From contig CAVTZH010000001.1 in NCBI GenBank assembly GCA_963739175.1, forward strand, positions 434,001-498,000: a stretch of DNA of 64,000 nucleotides, in the 5' to 3' direction. Position numbers and translations under genes: made by a program. The notes beneath the pieces were generated by a model. The model searched no databases. It saw only the letters and a program-made list of their open reading frames with translations, and was not told the origin of the DNA. Of this stretch, positions 51,215-60,015 are shown piece after piece. Position 1 is the stretch's first letter. The number at the start of each line of letters is the position of its first letter. Origin of the DNA: VAZQ01 sp963739175 (GTDB taxonomy: Bacteria > Pseudomonadota > Alphaproteobacteria > Rhizobiales > Xanthobacteraceae).

Positions 51215-51594
51215 GTGATCCGCTCCCACATGATCTCCTGAGTCTTGCCGACCGGGCGCAGGATCAGCCGGTCGCCGACGAACTCGTATTGCCGCACGGC
51301 ATCGACCTCCGCGTCCGGTCGCAGGTCGCCCTCGCGGTGATGCGTCACCGTGCCGGCACGCTCATCGAGCGACCAGGTGCCGAAATAGCAAATGAAGGTG
51401 GACGGCGGTGCGGTTGGGACTTGCTCCCGCCCCGGCATGATCTGTACGGCCATATGGCCGGACTGATCGTAGATAATGATGCCGCACGGGTTCGTGCGAT
51501 CTGTACGCGGCTGGCCGTCGATCATCGAGCCGAGATAGCGCCAGGCGCCGATCAGGCGCCGGGCGACGTCGCTGTTGGGATCCGGCGCGCTCAC
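51211..51594 (-). CDS. Lipocalin-like domain protein, copy 1
   Basis: The 127-residue protein starts at a GTG (51592-51594) overlapping the aldehyde dehydrogenase stop (GTGA). It reads LIGAWRYLGSMIDG, IIIYDQSGHMAVQIMPG, YFGTWSLDERAGTVTHHREG and IMWERIT, matching lipocalin-like family PF13924. A GTG one codon upstream is equally possible. It shares the same arrangement with copy 2, so the pair arose by duplication. Both are coupled to the genes before and after by GTGA overlaps. Confidence 0.8.
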   Translation of the reverse strand: MSAPDPNSDVARRLIGAWRYLGSMIDGQPRTDRTNPCGIIIYDQSGHMAVQIMPGREQVPTAPPSTFICYFGTWSLDERAGTVTHHREGDLRPDAEVDAVRQYEFVGDRLILRPVGKTQEIMWERIT

Positions 51595-53042
51595 CACGTC
51601 ACCGAGATGTATTGCGTCTCGAGAAACTCCATCAGCCCTTCATGCGCGCCTTCGCGGCCGATGCCGGACTGCTTCATGCCGCCGAACGGCGCCGCCGGAT
51701 CGGAGACGAGCCCGCGGTTCAAGCCGATCATGCCGAAGTCGAGCTGTTCGGACACGCGCAGCCCACGGCTCATGTCCTTCGTATAGAGATAGGCGACGAG
51801 GCCGTATTCGGTGTCGTTGGCGCGCTTGATCACTTCGTCGTCGGACTTGAAGGTCTGCAGCGACGCCACCGGGCCGAAGATCTCTTCATTCAGCATCTTG
51901 GCGTTGTCGGGGACGTTGGCGAGAACGGTCGCGGGATAGAAGAAGCCCTTGCCGCCCGGCGCCTTGCCGCCGGTCAGGACCTTGGCGCCCTTGCCGACCG
52001 CGTCCTCGACCAGCTCGACCACTTTGTCGAGACCTTCCTTGTTGACCAGCGGGCCGAGCGCGACGCCGTCGTCGAGGCCGTTGCCCATCTTGAGCGAGCC
52101 CATCTTGGCGGTGAGCTTCTTGGCGAACTCGTCGTGCACCTTCTCGTGGACGTAGAAGCGGTTGGCCGCCGTGCAGGCTTCGCCCATGTTGCGCATCTTG
52201 GCGATCATCGCGCCTTCGATCGCGGCGTCGATGTCGGCGTCCTCGAACACGATGAACGGCGCGTTGCCGCCGAGCTCCATCGCCGGCTTCACGACATTGT
52301 CGGCGGCCTCGTGCAGGAGCTTGCGGCCGACTTCCGTGGAGCCGGTGAAGGAGACGACGCGCACGCGCGGATCGTGCAGCATCGCGCTCACGACTTTGCC
52401 GGACGAACGCGACGGGATGACGTTGACGCAGCCGGCCGGCACGCCGGCCTCTTCGAGGATCGGCATCAGCGCCAGCATGGTGAGCGGCGTATCGGAGGCG
52501 GGCTTGAGCACGACCGTGCAGCCGGCCGCGAGCGCGGGGCCGATCTTGCGGGTCGCCATCGCGGCCGGGAAGTTCCACGGCGTCACCAGCACCGCGACGC
52601 CCGCCGGCTTGTGCTGCACGACAACGCGCGCACCGGAGGCCGGCGCGTTGTAGAGCTGACCGAGATTGCGCACCGCCTCTTCCGCGTTCCAACGGAAGAA
52701 TTCGGCGGCATAGGCCACCTCGCCGCGCGAATCCGACAGCGCCTTGCCGTTCTCAATGGTGATGAGCTTCGCCAGCCGCTCGGCGTCGCGCATGATCAGC
52801 TCGAACGCCTTGCGCAGGATCTCGCCGCGCTCGCGCGGCTTCTTCGCGGCCCAGCCGGGCTGCGCGGCGGCGGCGGCATCGACCGCGGCCTTGGCGTCTT
52901 CCACCGTGGCGCTCGCCACCGACGCAACCGTGTTCTCGGTCGCAGGATCGATCACGTCGAAGCGCGCGCCGTCGGAGGCTTTGCGCCACTTGCCGCCGAT
53001 CCACAGATCGGTCGGAACATTGGCGAGGAGATTTTCGTACAT
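51591..53042 (-). CDS. NAD(P)-dependent aldehyde dehydrogenase (succinate-semialdehyde dehydrogenase-like)
   Basis: The 483-residue enzyme shows VLVTPWNFPAAMATRKIGPAL (Asn), VSFTGSTEVGRKLL (nucleotide loop), ELGGNAPFIVF (catalytic Glu), MGEACTAANRFYV (catalytic Cys) and EEIFGPVASLQTF. Sequence is closest in feel to GabD-type succinate-semialdehyde dehydrogenases, including RNMGEACTAANR. It lies between the E1beta gene (184 bases upstream, with a repeat in the gap) and the lipocalin-like gene (four-base overlap), so it probably oxidises an aldehyde in the same pathway. Confidence 0.93.
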   Translation of the reverse strand: MYENLLANVPTDLWIGGKWRKASDGARFDVIDPATENTVASVASATVEDAKAAVDAAAAAQPGWAAKKPRERGEILRKAFELIMRDAERLAKLITIENGKALSDSRGEVAYAAEFFRWNAEEAVRNLGQLYNAPASGARVVVQHKPAGVAVLVTPWNFPAAMATRKIGPALAAGCTVVLKPASDTPLTMLALMPILEEAGVPAGCVNVIPSRSSGKVVSAMLHDPRVRVVSFTGSTEVGRKLLHEAADNVVKPAMELGGNAPFIVFEDADIDAAIEGAMIAKMRNMGEACTAANRFYVHEKVHDEFAKKLTAKMGSLKMGNGLDDGVALGPLVNKEGLDKVVELVEDAVGKGAKVLTGGKAPGGKGFFYPATVLANVPDNAKMLNEEIFGPVASLQTFKSDDEVIKRANDTEYGLVAYLYTKDMSRGLRVSEQLDFGMIGLNRGLVSDPAAPFGGMKQSGIGREGAHEGLMEFLETQYISVTW

Positions 53043-53090
53043 GTCTCACGTCCTATCGATTGAACTCACCTGTGCCGCGATCTCGGTCGG

Positions 53091-53188
53091 CTCCCTCTCC
53101 CATGGGGAGAGAGGTGGGGTGAGGGGATACGGTCTCTAGATAGGTTCGAACCCCCTCACCCTAACCCTCTCCCCTCCGGGGAGAGGGA
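53091..53188. repeat. Palindromic CCCTCTCCCC-type intergenic repeat
   Basis: Left part CTCCCTCTCCCATGGGGAGAG and GTGGGGTGAGGGG is mirrored on the right by CCCCTCACCCTAACCCTCTCCCC and GGGGAGAGGGA; each half also folds on itself. This nested palindrome occupies the 184-base gap between E1beta and aldehyde dehydrogenase. Such elements are, as I recall, common in Hyphomicrobiales. It might separate transcription or stabilise RNA between the two genes. Confidence 0.75.
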
Positions 53189-53226
53189 ACGCACCGAGTT
53201 CGTTGCATGAGGTTCGGAACACATCG

Positions 53227-54207
53227 TCAACTATTCATCGACCGCTTCACCCGATCCACGATCCGGTCCACGGTCGGCAGCGCGATGTCTTCCAGGATAT
53301 CGGCGGCCGGCAACGGGATATGCGGCGTGGTGATCCGCACCGGCGGACCGTCGAGATCGTAGAACGCCTCGTCCGCGACGATCGACACCAGCTCGGCGCC
53401 CCAGCCGCACAACCGCGGATTTTCCTCGACCGTGAACAGCCGGTGCGTACGCGCCACCGAACCGAGGATCGTCTGGGTGTCGAGCGGCACCAGCGAGCGC
53501 ACATCGACAACCTCGCAATCGATGCCGTGTTCCGCCTTGAGCTTCTCCGCAGCGGCAAGCGCGCGCGGCACCATCAGCGCCAGCGCCAGGATGGTCGCGT
53601 CCTTGCCGGGCCGCGCGATCGCCGCGGTGCCGAGCGTGTCGACGATCTCGCCGTCCGGCACCTCGCCCTTGGTCGCGTAGAGCGACTTGTGCTCGAAGAA
53701 GATCACCGGGTCGGGATCGCGCACCGCCGCCGCCATCAGGCCGATGACGTCGCGCGGATTCGACGGCGCAACGACCTTGAGGCCGGGAATCATCATGCAC
53801 CAGTTCTCGACGCTCTGCGAATGCTGCGCGCCGAAGCGCGAGCCCGCGCCGTTGCCGGTGCGCACCACCAGCGGGCACTTGAGCTGGCCGTTCGACATAT
53901 AGCGGCTCTTGGGGAACTCGTTGGCGATGTAATCGAAGCAGACCGCGAAGAAATCTGAGAACATGATCTCGGCGATCGGCTTGAGGCCCGTCATCGCCGC
54001 GCCCATGGCGGCGCCCATGATCGCCTGCTCGGAGATCGGAGTGTCGCGCACGCGGATCGGGCCGAATTTCTCGAGCAGGCCCACCGTCGCCTTGAACACG
54101 CCGCCGGCGCCGGCCACGTCCTCGCCGAGGAACACGACGTCCTCGTCGCGCTCCATCTCCTGCGCGATGCCGCGGGCGACGGCGTCGCGATAGGTCAGTT
54201 CCGCCAT
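53227..54207 (-). CDS. 2-oxoacid dehydrogenase E1 component, beta subunit
   Basis: The 326-residue protein reads LTYRDAVARGIAQEMERDEDVVFLGEDV, with GGVFKATVGLLEKFG, RDTPISEQAIMGAAMGAAM and HSQSVENW, and the C-terminal lobe EHKSLYATKGEVPDGEIVDTLG. These are pyruvate/acetoin dehydrogenase E1beta features. It forms an alpha2beta2 TPP enzyme with the product of the next upstream gene. The start codon overlaps that gene by 13 bases. Confidence 0.94.
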   Translation of the reverse strand: MAELTYRDAVARGIAQEMERDEDVVFLGEDVAGAGGVFKATVGLLEKFGPIRVRDTPISEQAIMGAAMGAAMTGLKPIAEIMFSDFFAVCFDYIANEFPKSRYMSNGQLKCPLVVRTGNGAGSRFGAQHSQSVENWCMMIPGLKVVAPSNPRDVIGLMAAAVRDPDPVIFFEHKSLYATKGEVPDGEIVDTLGTAAIARPGKDATILALALMVPRALAAAEKLKAEHGIDCEVVDVRSLVPLDTQTILGSVARTHRLFTVEENPRLCGWGAELVSIVADEAFYDLDGPPVRITTPHIPLPAADILEDIALPTVDRIVDRVKRSMNS

Positions 54208-55226
54208 GCGAAGCCCCCGTCGGCATAGACGTCGGTGTGGAGGATATCGAGCGGCGGCATCGGCGCGGCCTTGCAGGCCTCGGTCGCGTCATCGACGATC
54301 TTGCGCACGTCGTTCTCGATGGCGACGATCGCCTTGTCGTCGACGCCGAACTGCTTGAGCCGCTCGCGGTAGATCTTCACCGGATCGCGCTCCTTCCATT
54401 TCTCGAGCTCGCCCTCCGGGCGATATTTGGCGGGATCGGCGCGTGAGTGGCCGCTGTGCCGGTAGGTCAGGCATTCGATCAGCGACGGGCCGGCGCCGGC
54501 GCGCGCCTTGGCAAAGGCGTCCTGCGCCGTGCGGTAGACGACGTCGGCGTCGTTACCATCGATCAGGATGCGCTCGAGCCCGTAAGCCGACGCGCGATCT
54601 GCCGCCGGCTGCGCCACCGCCGTCACCGAGGCGATCGGCGTGTACTCCATATAGAGATTGTTCTCGCAGACGAAGATCACCGGCAGCTTCCACACCGCCG
54701 CGAAATTGAGCGCCTCGTGGAACGCGCCGATATTGGTGGTGCCGTCCCCGAAGAAGCAGACCGACACGTCCTTCGCGCCCTTGTATTGCGCGCGCCAAGC
54801 GGCGCCGCAGGCGATCGGCAGATGCGCGCCAATGATGGCGTAGGAACCCATCACGCCATGCTCGGCCGACGTCAGATGCATCGACCCGCCCTTGCCGCGC
54901 ATCAGCCCGTTGTCGCGTTGCATCAGCTCGCCCAGCACCTTCTCGACCGGCACGCCGCGCGCCAAGGTATGGGCATGTCCCCGATAAGTGCAGAACGAGA
55001 GGTCGCCCGGCTTCATGGCGGTCGCAAAACCCGCCGCCACCGCCTCCTGCCCCAGCGACAGGTGGCTGGTGCCCTTCACGAGGTTCTGCAGGAACAGGTC
55101 GAAGGCGCGCTGCTCGGCCTCGCGCAGCAGCACCTGCGAGCGATAGAGCTCGAGCCGCGTCGCCTCGCCGATGTCGTCGTTGATGCCCGCCGCCGGTTTC
55201 TGGGCGCGGTTTTCGACTGTGGCCAT
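54195..55226 (-). CDS. 2-oxoacid dehydrogenase E1 component, alpha subunit
   Basis: The 343-residue protein has the TPP motif GDGTTNIGAFHEALNFAAVWKLPVIFVCEN near residues 168-197, preceded by MRGKGGSMHLTSAEHGVMGSYAIIGAH, and TYRHSGHSRADPAKYR with the regulatory His loop. It is the first gene of the minus-strand operon. Ambiguity between pyruvate dehydrogenase and acetoin dehydrogenase remains; acetoin E1alpha shares the GKGGSMH stretch. E2 is 3.4 kb downstream, E3 absent. Confidence 0.94.
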   Translation of the reverse strand: MATVENRAQKPAAGINDDIGEATRLELYRSQVLLREAEQRAFDLFLQNLVKGTSHLSLGQEAVAAGFATAMKPGDLSFCTYRGHAHTLARGVPVEKVLGELMQRDNGLMRGKGGSMHLTSAEHGVMGSYAIIGAHLPIACGAAWRAQYKGAKDVSVCFFGDGTTNIGAFHEALNFAAVWKLPVIFVCENNLYMEYTPIASVTAVAQPAADRASAYGLERILIDGNDADVVYRTAQDAFAKARAGAGPSLIECLTYRHSGHSRADPAKYRPEGELEKWKERDPVKIYRERLKQFGVDDKAIVAIENDVRKIVDDATEACKAAPMPPLDILHTDVYADGGFAWRN

Positions 55227-55437
55227 TAAGGGTCCTCGAAGGGTGGGATTGCTAGGTCCGGCGGGACCTTAGCGCCTGCGGCGAAGCAAGAGCAACCCGC
55301 ACCATTGCGGCATTGTCCGCCGCTGAAATCCGCGATATTTGTTGGTTGTCGGGGCCTGCGGCGGTCGCCCCATTCCTAAGGCTTGCGAGCCCAAGCACCG
55401 CCTCCTTCGAGGCCGGAGGAGGCTTGAGCTTCGCCCG

Positions 55438-56790
55438 ATGACCACCGAAACCACCACCACCACCACGACTCCCGGCGGCGCCGCGCTGCCGAGTTTCGGC
55501 GAAGCGTTCAAGGTCTGGCTCAAGATCGGCTGCCTGTCGTTCGGCGGGCCGGCCGGTCAGATCGCCATGATGCATCGCGTCCTGGTCGACGAGAAGAAAT
55601 GGGTCGACGAGCCGCGCTTCCTGCACGCCTTGAACTTCTGCGTGCTGTCGCCGGGCCCGGAGGCGCAGAAGCTCGCGACCTATATCGGCTGGCTGATGCA
55701 CGGCGTTCGCGGCGGGCTCGCAGCCGGCATCCTGTTCGTGCTGCCGGGCGCGTTCGTGATGCTGGGGCTGAGCCTGCTCTATGCGCTCGGGCGCGGCATC
55801 CCGATCATCGATGGCGCGCTGTTCGGCATCAAGGCCGCCGTGCTGGTCATCGTGGTCGAAGCGCTCATTCGTATCGGCAAGCGCGCGCTCAAGACCTCGC
55901 TGCTGCTCGCGATCGCAGGTGCGGCCTTCATCGGCATCTATTTCATGGCGATCCCGTTTCCAGTGATCGTGATCGCGGCGGCGCTCATCGGCTTCCTGGT
56001 CGCGCGCTCGTCGCCCGCTATGCTCGGTTTGAAGGACGATGTCGGCGCGCTGACACCCGCGGCGCCGGACCGCTGGCGACAGGCGGTGACGGCGTCGGTG
56101 ATCGGGCTGGTAGCGTGGTGGGCGCCGGTCGCGCTGGTGGCGCTGGCGCTTGGTCCCAGCCACGTTCTCACCAATATCGGGTTGTTCTTCTCGAAACTTG
56201 CGGTGGTGAGCTTCGGCGGCGCCTATGCGCTGCTCGCCTACATGGCGCAGCAGGCGGTTGAGACCTACGGCTGGATGACCGCGCCGGAAATGGTTGACGG
56301 CCTTGGCCTCGCCGAGACCACGCCCGGCCCGCTGATCCTGGTGACGCAGTTCGTCGGTTTCCTGGCGGCGTTTCGCGACGCCGCGCCCTTCTCACCACTC
56401 ACCGCCGGCATTCTCGGCGCGGCGCTGACCACCTGGGTCACCTTCACGCCGTCGATGCTCTGGATCTTCGCCGGCGCGCCGTTCGTCGAGCAGTTGCGTT
56501 CGAACCGGCGCCTGTCCGGCGCGCTCGCCGCCATCACCGCCGCGGTGGTCGGCGTGATCCTGAACCTCTCGGTCTGGTTCGCGCTGCACGTGCTGTTCGG
56601 TCACGTGACCGAGACGTGGTTCGGCCCGGTGCGTTGGTTTGCCTTCGATCCGCTGGCGCTCGATCTCAAGACCGCCGCGCTCGCCGGGATTGCGGCGGTG
56701 CTGGCGTTCCGCTTCCACCGCGGCTTGATCGAGGTCGTCGCCATCATGGCGGCGCTCGGCATCGCGGTGCGGCTCACGCTCGGCGCGTGA
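55438..56790 (+). CDS. chrA: Chromate transporter ChrA family, two CHR domains
   Basis: The 450-residue protein holds two CHR repeats of about 180 residues, each opening with FKVWLKIGCLSFGGPAGQIAMM or FFSKLAVVSFGGAYALLAYM and carrying the characteristic ETTPGPLILVTQFVGFL or SPGPEAQKLATYIGWLM segments. About ten membrane helices are predicted. ChrA proteins export chromate and confer resistance, though many homologs have unknown anions. The N-terminus has a Thr-repeat (TTETTTTTTT). ATG at 55438 is preferred because the upstream frame is Arg-rich. It is convergent with the next gene. Confidence 0.9.
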   Translation: MTTETTTTTTTPGGAALPSFGEAFKVWLKIGCLSFGGPAGQIAMMHRVLVDEKKWVDEPRFLHALNFCVLSPGPEAQKLATYIGWLMHGVRGGLAAGILFVLPGAFVMLGLSLLYALGRGIPIIDGALFGIKAAVLVIVVEALIRIGKRALKTSLLLAIAGAAFIGIYFMAIPFPVIVIAAALIGFLVARSSPAMLGLKDDVGALTPAAPDRWRQAVTASVIGLVAWWAPVALVALALGPSHVLTNIGLFFSKLAVVSFGGAYALLAYMAQQAVETYGWMTAPEMVDGLGLAETTPGPLILVTQFVGFLAAFRDAAPFSPLTAGILGAALTTWVTFTPSMLWIFAGAPFVEQLRSNRRLSGALAAITAAVVGVILNLSVWFALHVLFGHVTETWFGPVRWFAFDPLALDLKTAALAGIAAVLAFRFHRGLIEVVAIMAALGIAVRLTLGA

Positions 56791-56792
56791 GC

Positions 56793-59078
56793 TCAGCGCC
56801 AACCGAATTTTCTCAGGATCGGAGCCAGGATGTTGGAGTAGTCGTCGGTCCAGGCTCGATCGGCCGGGTTCGGCACCACCCGGCGCCACCGCGCGGATGC
56901 GGCAATCGCCCCGAGGTCTTCGGCTTTGCGCGCGACGATGGCTACGAATGCCGGCAACCCGAGACTTCGCTTGAAGTCCACTTTGGTGCGGTCATCGATG
57001 GCCGCAAACGTGACCAGATCGTTGGCCGACGCCGACATGGCGACAACGGCGTCAAGATCCATGTGCCGATTCGAGATGTTGAAGATGATCGCCCCGCCCG
57101 GCGCAAGCTTGGCGACGTAGGTCGCCAGCGCCTCGCGAGTCAGCAGATGCACGGGCACGCTGTCCGACGAGAAGGCATCGAGAACGATGAGATCATAGCC
57201 ACCTTCAGTATCCGCGAGTGTCAGCCGGCCGTCTCCGAGCACGACCTTTGCCTGCGGTCCGCACACTGAGAGTGACCGGAAATACTTGGTATCGCGCGCC
57301 AGTCGGACCACCTCGGGGTCGATCTCGAAAAAGTCCCAGCGTTCGCCGTCCCTGGCGTGACAGGCCAGCGAGCCCATGCCGAGACCGACCACGGCGACGC
57401 GCTCCAGCTTGCCGCTTCGGGCAGCGCGCACGCTGTCGATCGCTTGCGCATAGACACCACCGGGATGGAAATAGCTGGCCGGCACCGGGCGGGAGGTCAG
57501 CGGCTGTCCTGCTTCATCAAGGACCCATTCCGCGCCGTGAATCGTGCTTCCGTGTGCGAGCAGATGAGCGCGCCCGCTGCTGTCCGCGACGACCGCGTGC
57601 ACCCCGAAGAAGCTCCGGACGCGCTCAATGGTGTCGGTGCCGGTCCGCGCGATCTCAATGACCGCAAGGGCGACCGCCGCAACGGCCACGAGGCGCGCGG
57701 GCGCCTCACGCGACAGCATCATCACCACCGCCAGCAGCCCGATGCATGAAAACCAGAACCACAACGGAAGGTGGGTCTGCACGCCACTGAAGACGACAAG
57801 GCCAAGCGCAAGCGCCACAATGATCACGCCGGCCGCGACCCGGATCGGGTTCAGCGATCGCACCGCTTCGACCAGTTTTGGCCGGCAAGCGAGCGCCGCA
57901 ACGATCAGGATCGGGTACTCCAGCACGGAGCTGAAGAGAATTGGAGCGAGCAGGCTTGCAAAGACGCCGCCCAACAGCCCTCCGAGAGACAGGAAGCAGT
58001 AGAACGTCGACAGGTTGCGGGCTTCCGGACGAAGCCCGTAGAGCTGCGCATGACAGATCGTCGCCGACACGAAGAAGAACACGACGTGCAGCAGCAGAAA
58101 CCAGTGCCCGGGCACCAGAGCGCAGAGTGGAATCAGGGCCGCGAGGAATGGCTGAATCGCCAGGAGCTTTTCCACAAGCCGCTGGCCGGCCGCACTGAAT
58201 GCAATGACGAAACTCAGGAGATAAAGCGCGAGCGGGACGATCCAAAGCAGGGGAACCGCCGCGATGTCGGTCGCAATGTACGAAGTCACCGCCACCAGCA
58301 GCGCCGAGGGCACGAACCCAAGGGCGATCCATGCCATGGCCGCAGAGACTGCGACCGGCGCCGAGCCAGGGGTTTCGATGCTGAGCTTGTTGGATGGCGT
58401 CGACCTGCCGGTGGACAGGGTCACCAATCCACAGCCCGCGATACCAAGAGCCAACAGAACGAACCCGTAGCTCCAAAATTCACTCTGCGCGCGCAGCGTC
58501 AGGTAAGGCTCGATCACGAATGGATAGGACAGCAGCGCAAGAAAGCTGCCCAGGTTGGAGGCGCCATACAGGAAATAGGGGTCGTCTGCATCGGGCCGCC
58601 CCGTGGTTGCGTACCATGCTTGCAACAGCGGACCATTCGCAGAAACGACGAAGAAGGGCAGGCCCACCGACACGGCGAAAACCATGATCAGCCAAAGCGC
58701 CTGCCCTTGGTCGGGCGGCCGGCCCCAACCAGGATCGAACGCGATCGGAAGCCACGCGGCAGCGATGATGACCATCAGCCCCAGCTGAACGATCACGGCG
58801 CTGCGCAGGGAAAGCTTACGGCACAGGGCATGCGCGTACAGATAGCCGGCGAGCAGCACGGCCTGGAAGAAGACGATGGCAACCGACCAGACGGCGGGCG
58901 TGCCACCCAGCCTCGGGATCACCATCTTGGTGAACATCGGCTGGACACCGAACAGTAGAAACGCGGAGAGCGCGATCGTCACCGCAAAAACCGGCAGGGC
59001 GAGGCGCGCGGACCCAACCGAGATCACCGGCCGAGACGGGTGAACTTTGAGGGCTTGCAAGGGATCGTTCATACGCAC
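56793..59078 (-). CDS. MFS-like membrane domain fused to spermidine synthase-like domain
   Basis: The 761-residue protein has about 14 hydrophobic helices (residues 25-480; LSAFLLFGVQPMFTKMVIPRLGG early on) and a C-terminal soluble domain of about 260 residues. That domain carries VAVVGLGMGSLACHA, FFEIDPEVVRLA and YDLIVLDAFSSDSVPVHLLT, the nucleotide and catalytic loops of spermidine-synthase-type aminopropyltransferases. Such fusions are widespread and uncharacterised. They may act on membrane-associated substrates or release products through the membrane part. The gene is convergent with chrA, two bases apart. Confidence 0.9.
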   Translation of the reverse strand: MRMNDPLQALKVHPSRPVISVGSARLALPVFAVTIALSAFLLFGVQPMFTKMVIPRLGGTPAVWSVAIVFFQAVLLAGYLYAHALCRKLSLRSAVIVQLGLMVIIAAAWLPIAFDPGWGRPPDQGQALWLIMVFAVSVGLPFFVVSANGPLLQAWYATTGRPDADDPYFLYGASNLGSFLALLSYPFVIEPYLTLRAQSEFWSYGFVLLALGIAGCGLVTLSTGRSTPSNKLSIETPGSAPVAVSAAMAWIALGFVPSALLVAVTSYIATDIAAVPLLWIVPLALYLLSFVIAFSAAGQRLVEKLLAIQPFLAALIPLCALVPGHWFLLLHVVFFFVSATICHAQLYGLRPEARNLSTFYCFLSLGGLLGGVFASLLAPILFSSVLEYPILIVAALACRPKLVEAVRSLNPIRVAAGVIIVALALGLVVFSGVQTHLPLWFWFSCIGLLAVVMMLSREAPARLVAVAAVALAVIEIARTGTDTIERVRSFFGVHAVVADSSGRAHLLAHGSTIHGAEWVLDEAGQPLTSRPVPASYFHPGGVYAQAIDSVRAARSGKLERVAVVGLGMGSLACHARDGERWDFFEIDPEVVRLARDTKYFRSLSVCGPQAKVVLGDGRLTLADTEGGYDLIVLDAFSSDSVPVHLLTREALATYVAKLAPGGAIIFNISNRHMDLDAVVAMSASANDLVTFAAIDDRTKVDFKRSLGLPAFVAIVARKAEDLGAIAASARWRRVVPNPADRAWTDDYSNILAPILRKFGWR

Positions 59079-59140
59079 GGCACCTTAGAAGGGCCGTGTT
59101 AACCGACCGTTTCGGCGCCACCCCCCAATTGCAGAAACCG

Positions 59141-59162
59141 CTGCAAATGGCTGCGTTTGCAG
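59141..59162. other. Weak inverted repeat in the gap before the ABC permease 3' end
   Basis: CTGCAAA and TTTGCAG pair around TGGCTGCG. It lies in the 112-base gap between the MFS-spermidine synthase start (59078) and the stop of the ABC permease gene (59191). With no T-tract, it may be a minus-strand transcript end or a chance hairpin. Confidence 0.3.
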
Positions 59163-59190
59163 TGGCGCAGAGCCGGCGCCCGGCCGGCCG

Positions 59191-60015
59191 TCAGGTGTCG
59201 CGCGCCACAGCGCTTTCGTGCCAGCGCCGCAGCATCAGATGGGAGAACCACGCCAGCGCGAAATAGATCACGATGCCGGCGAGCGAGAGCAGCACCAGCG
59301 CGGCGAACATGCGCGGAATGTTGAGGCGATAACCGGATTCCATGATCCGGTAAGCGAGACCGGAGCCGGCGCCGGCGGAACTCGCCGCCATTTCGGCGAC
59401 CACGGCGCCGATCAGCGAGAGACCGCCCGCGATCTTCAAGCCGCCGAGGATGTAGGGCAGCGCCGCCGGCAACTTCAGCCGGCCCAGCACTTGCAGCCGC
59501 GACGCGCCGTAGAGGCGGAACAGGTCGGCGAGGTTGTGATCGACCGAGTTGAGGCCGAGCGTCGTGTTGGCGAGCACCGGGAAGAACGCGACGATCCAGG
59601 CGCAGGCGAGCACCGCCGCCTCCTGCGGCAGCCACACCAGCAACAGCGGTGCGATCGCGACGATCGGCGTCACCTGCAGGATCACCGCATAGGGATAGAA
59701 CGAATATTCGATCAGCCGCGACTGGTTGAACAGCACCGCCAGCCCAACGCCGCCGGCGACCGCCAGTATGAACCCCTTCAGTGTGGTGATGAGCGTGACC
59801 ATCAGCGAGTCCGAGAGCAGCCCCCAATCCGCGACCAGCGTCTCGAATACGAGCGCAGGGCCCGGCAGCACGTAGGGCGGAATCCCTTTCAGCCGCACGA
59901 CCAGCTCCCAGGCCAGCACGCCGAGCGCGAGCACCACGACCGGCAACACGAACCGCATCGCCGCCTCGACACGATTGCGCGCGGACACCGCGGGAGCGAC
60001 GGGGTCGCCGTTCAT
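59191..60015 (-). CDS. ABC transporter permease (SsuC/TauC type)
   Basis: The 274-residue permease has about six helices and the binding-protein-dependent permease motif: YGASRLQVLGRLKLPAALPYILGGLKIAGGLSLIGAVVAEMA near residues 170-210, with EAA-like coupling. YVLPGPALVFETLVADW near residue 55 is typical of the nitrate/sulfonate/taurine group. Its ATG overlaps the ATPase stop by four bases (60012-60015). It is the last gene of an operon that starts with a Bug-type binding protein. Confidence 0.92.
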   Translation of the reverse strand: MNGDPVAPAVSARNRVEAAMRFVLPVVVLALGVLAWELVVRLKGIPPYVLPGPALVFETLVADWGLLSDSLMVTLITTLKGFILAVAGGVGLAVLFNQSRLIEYSFYPYAVILQVTPIVAIAPLLLVWLPQEAAVLACAWIVAFFPVLANTTLGLNSVDHNLADLFRLYGASRLQVLGRLKLPAALPYILGGLKIAGGLSLIGAVVAEMAASSAGAGSGLAYRIMESGYRLNIPRMFAALVLLSLAGIVIYFALAWFSHLMLRRWHESAVARDT

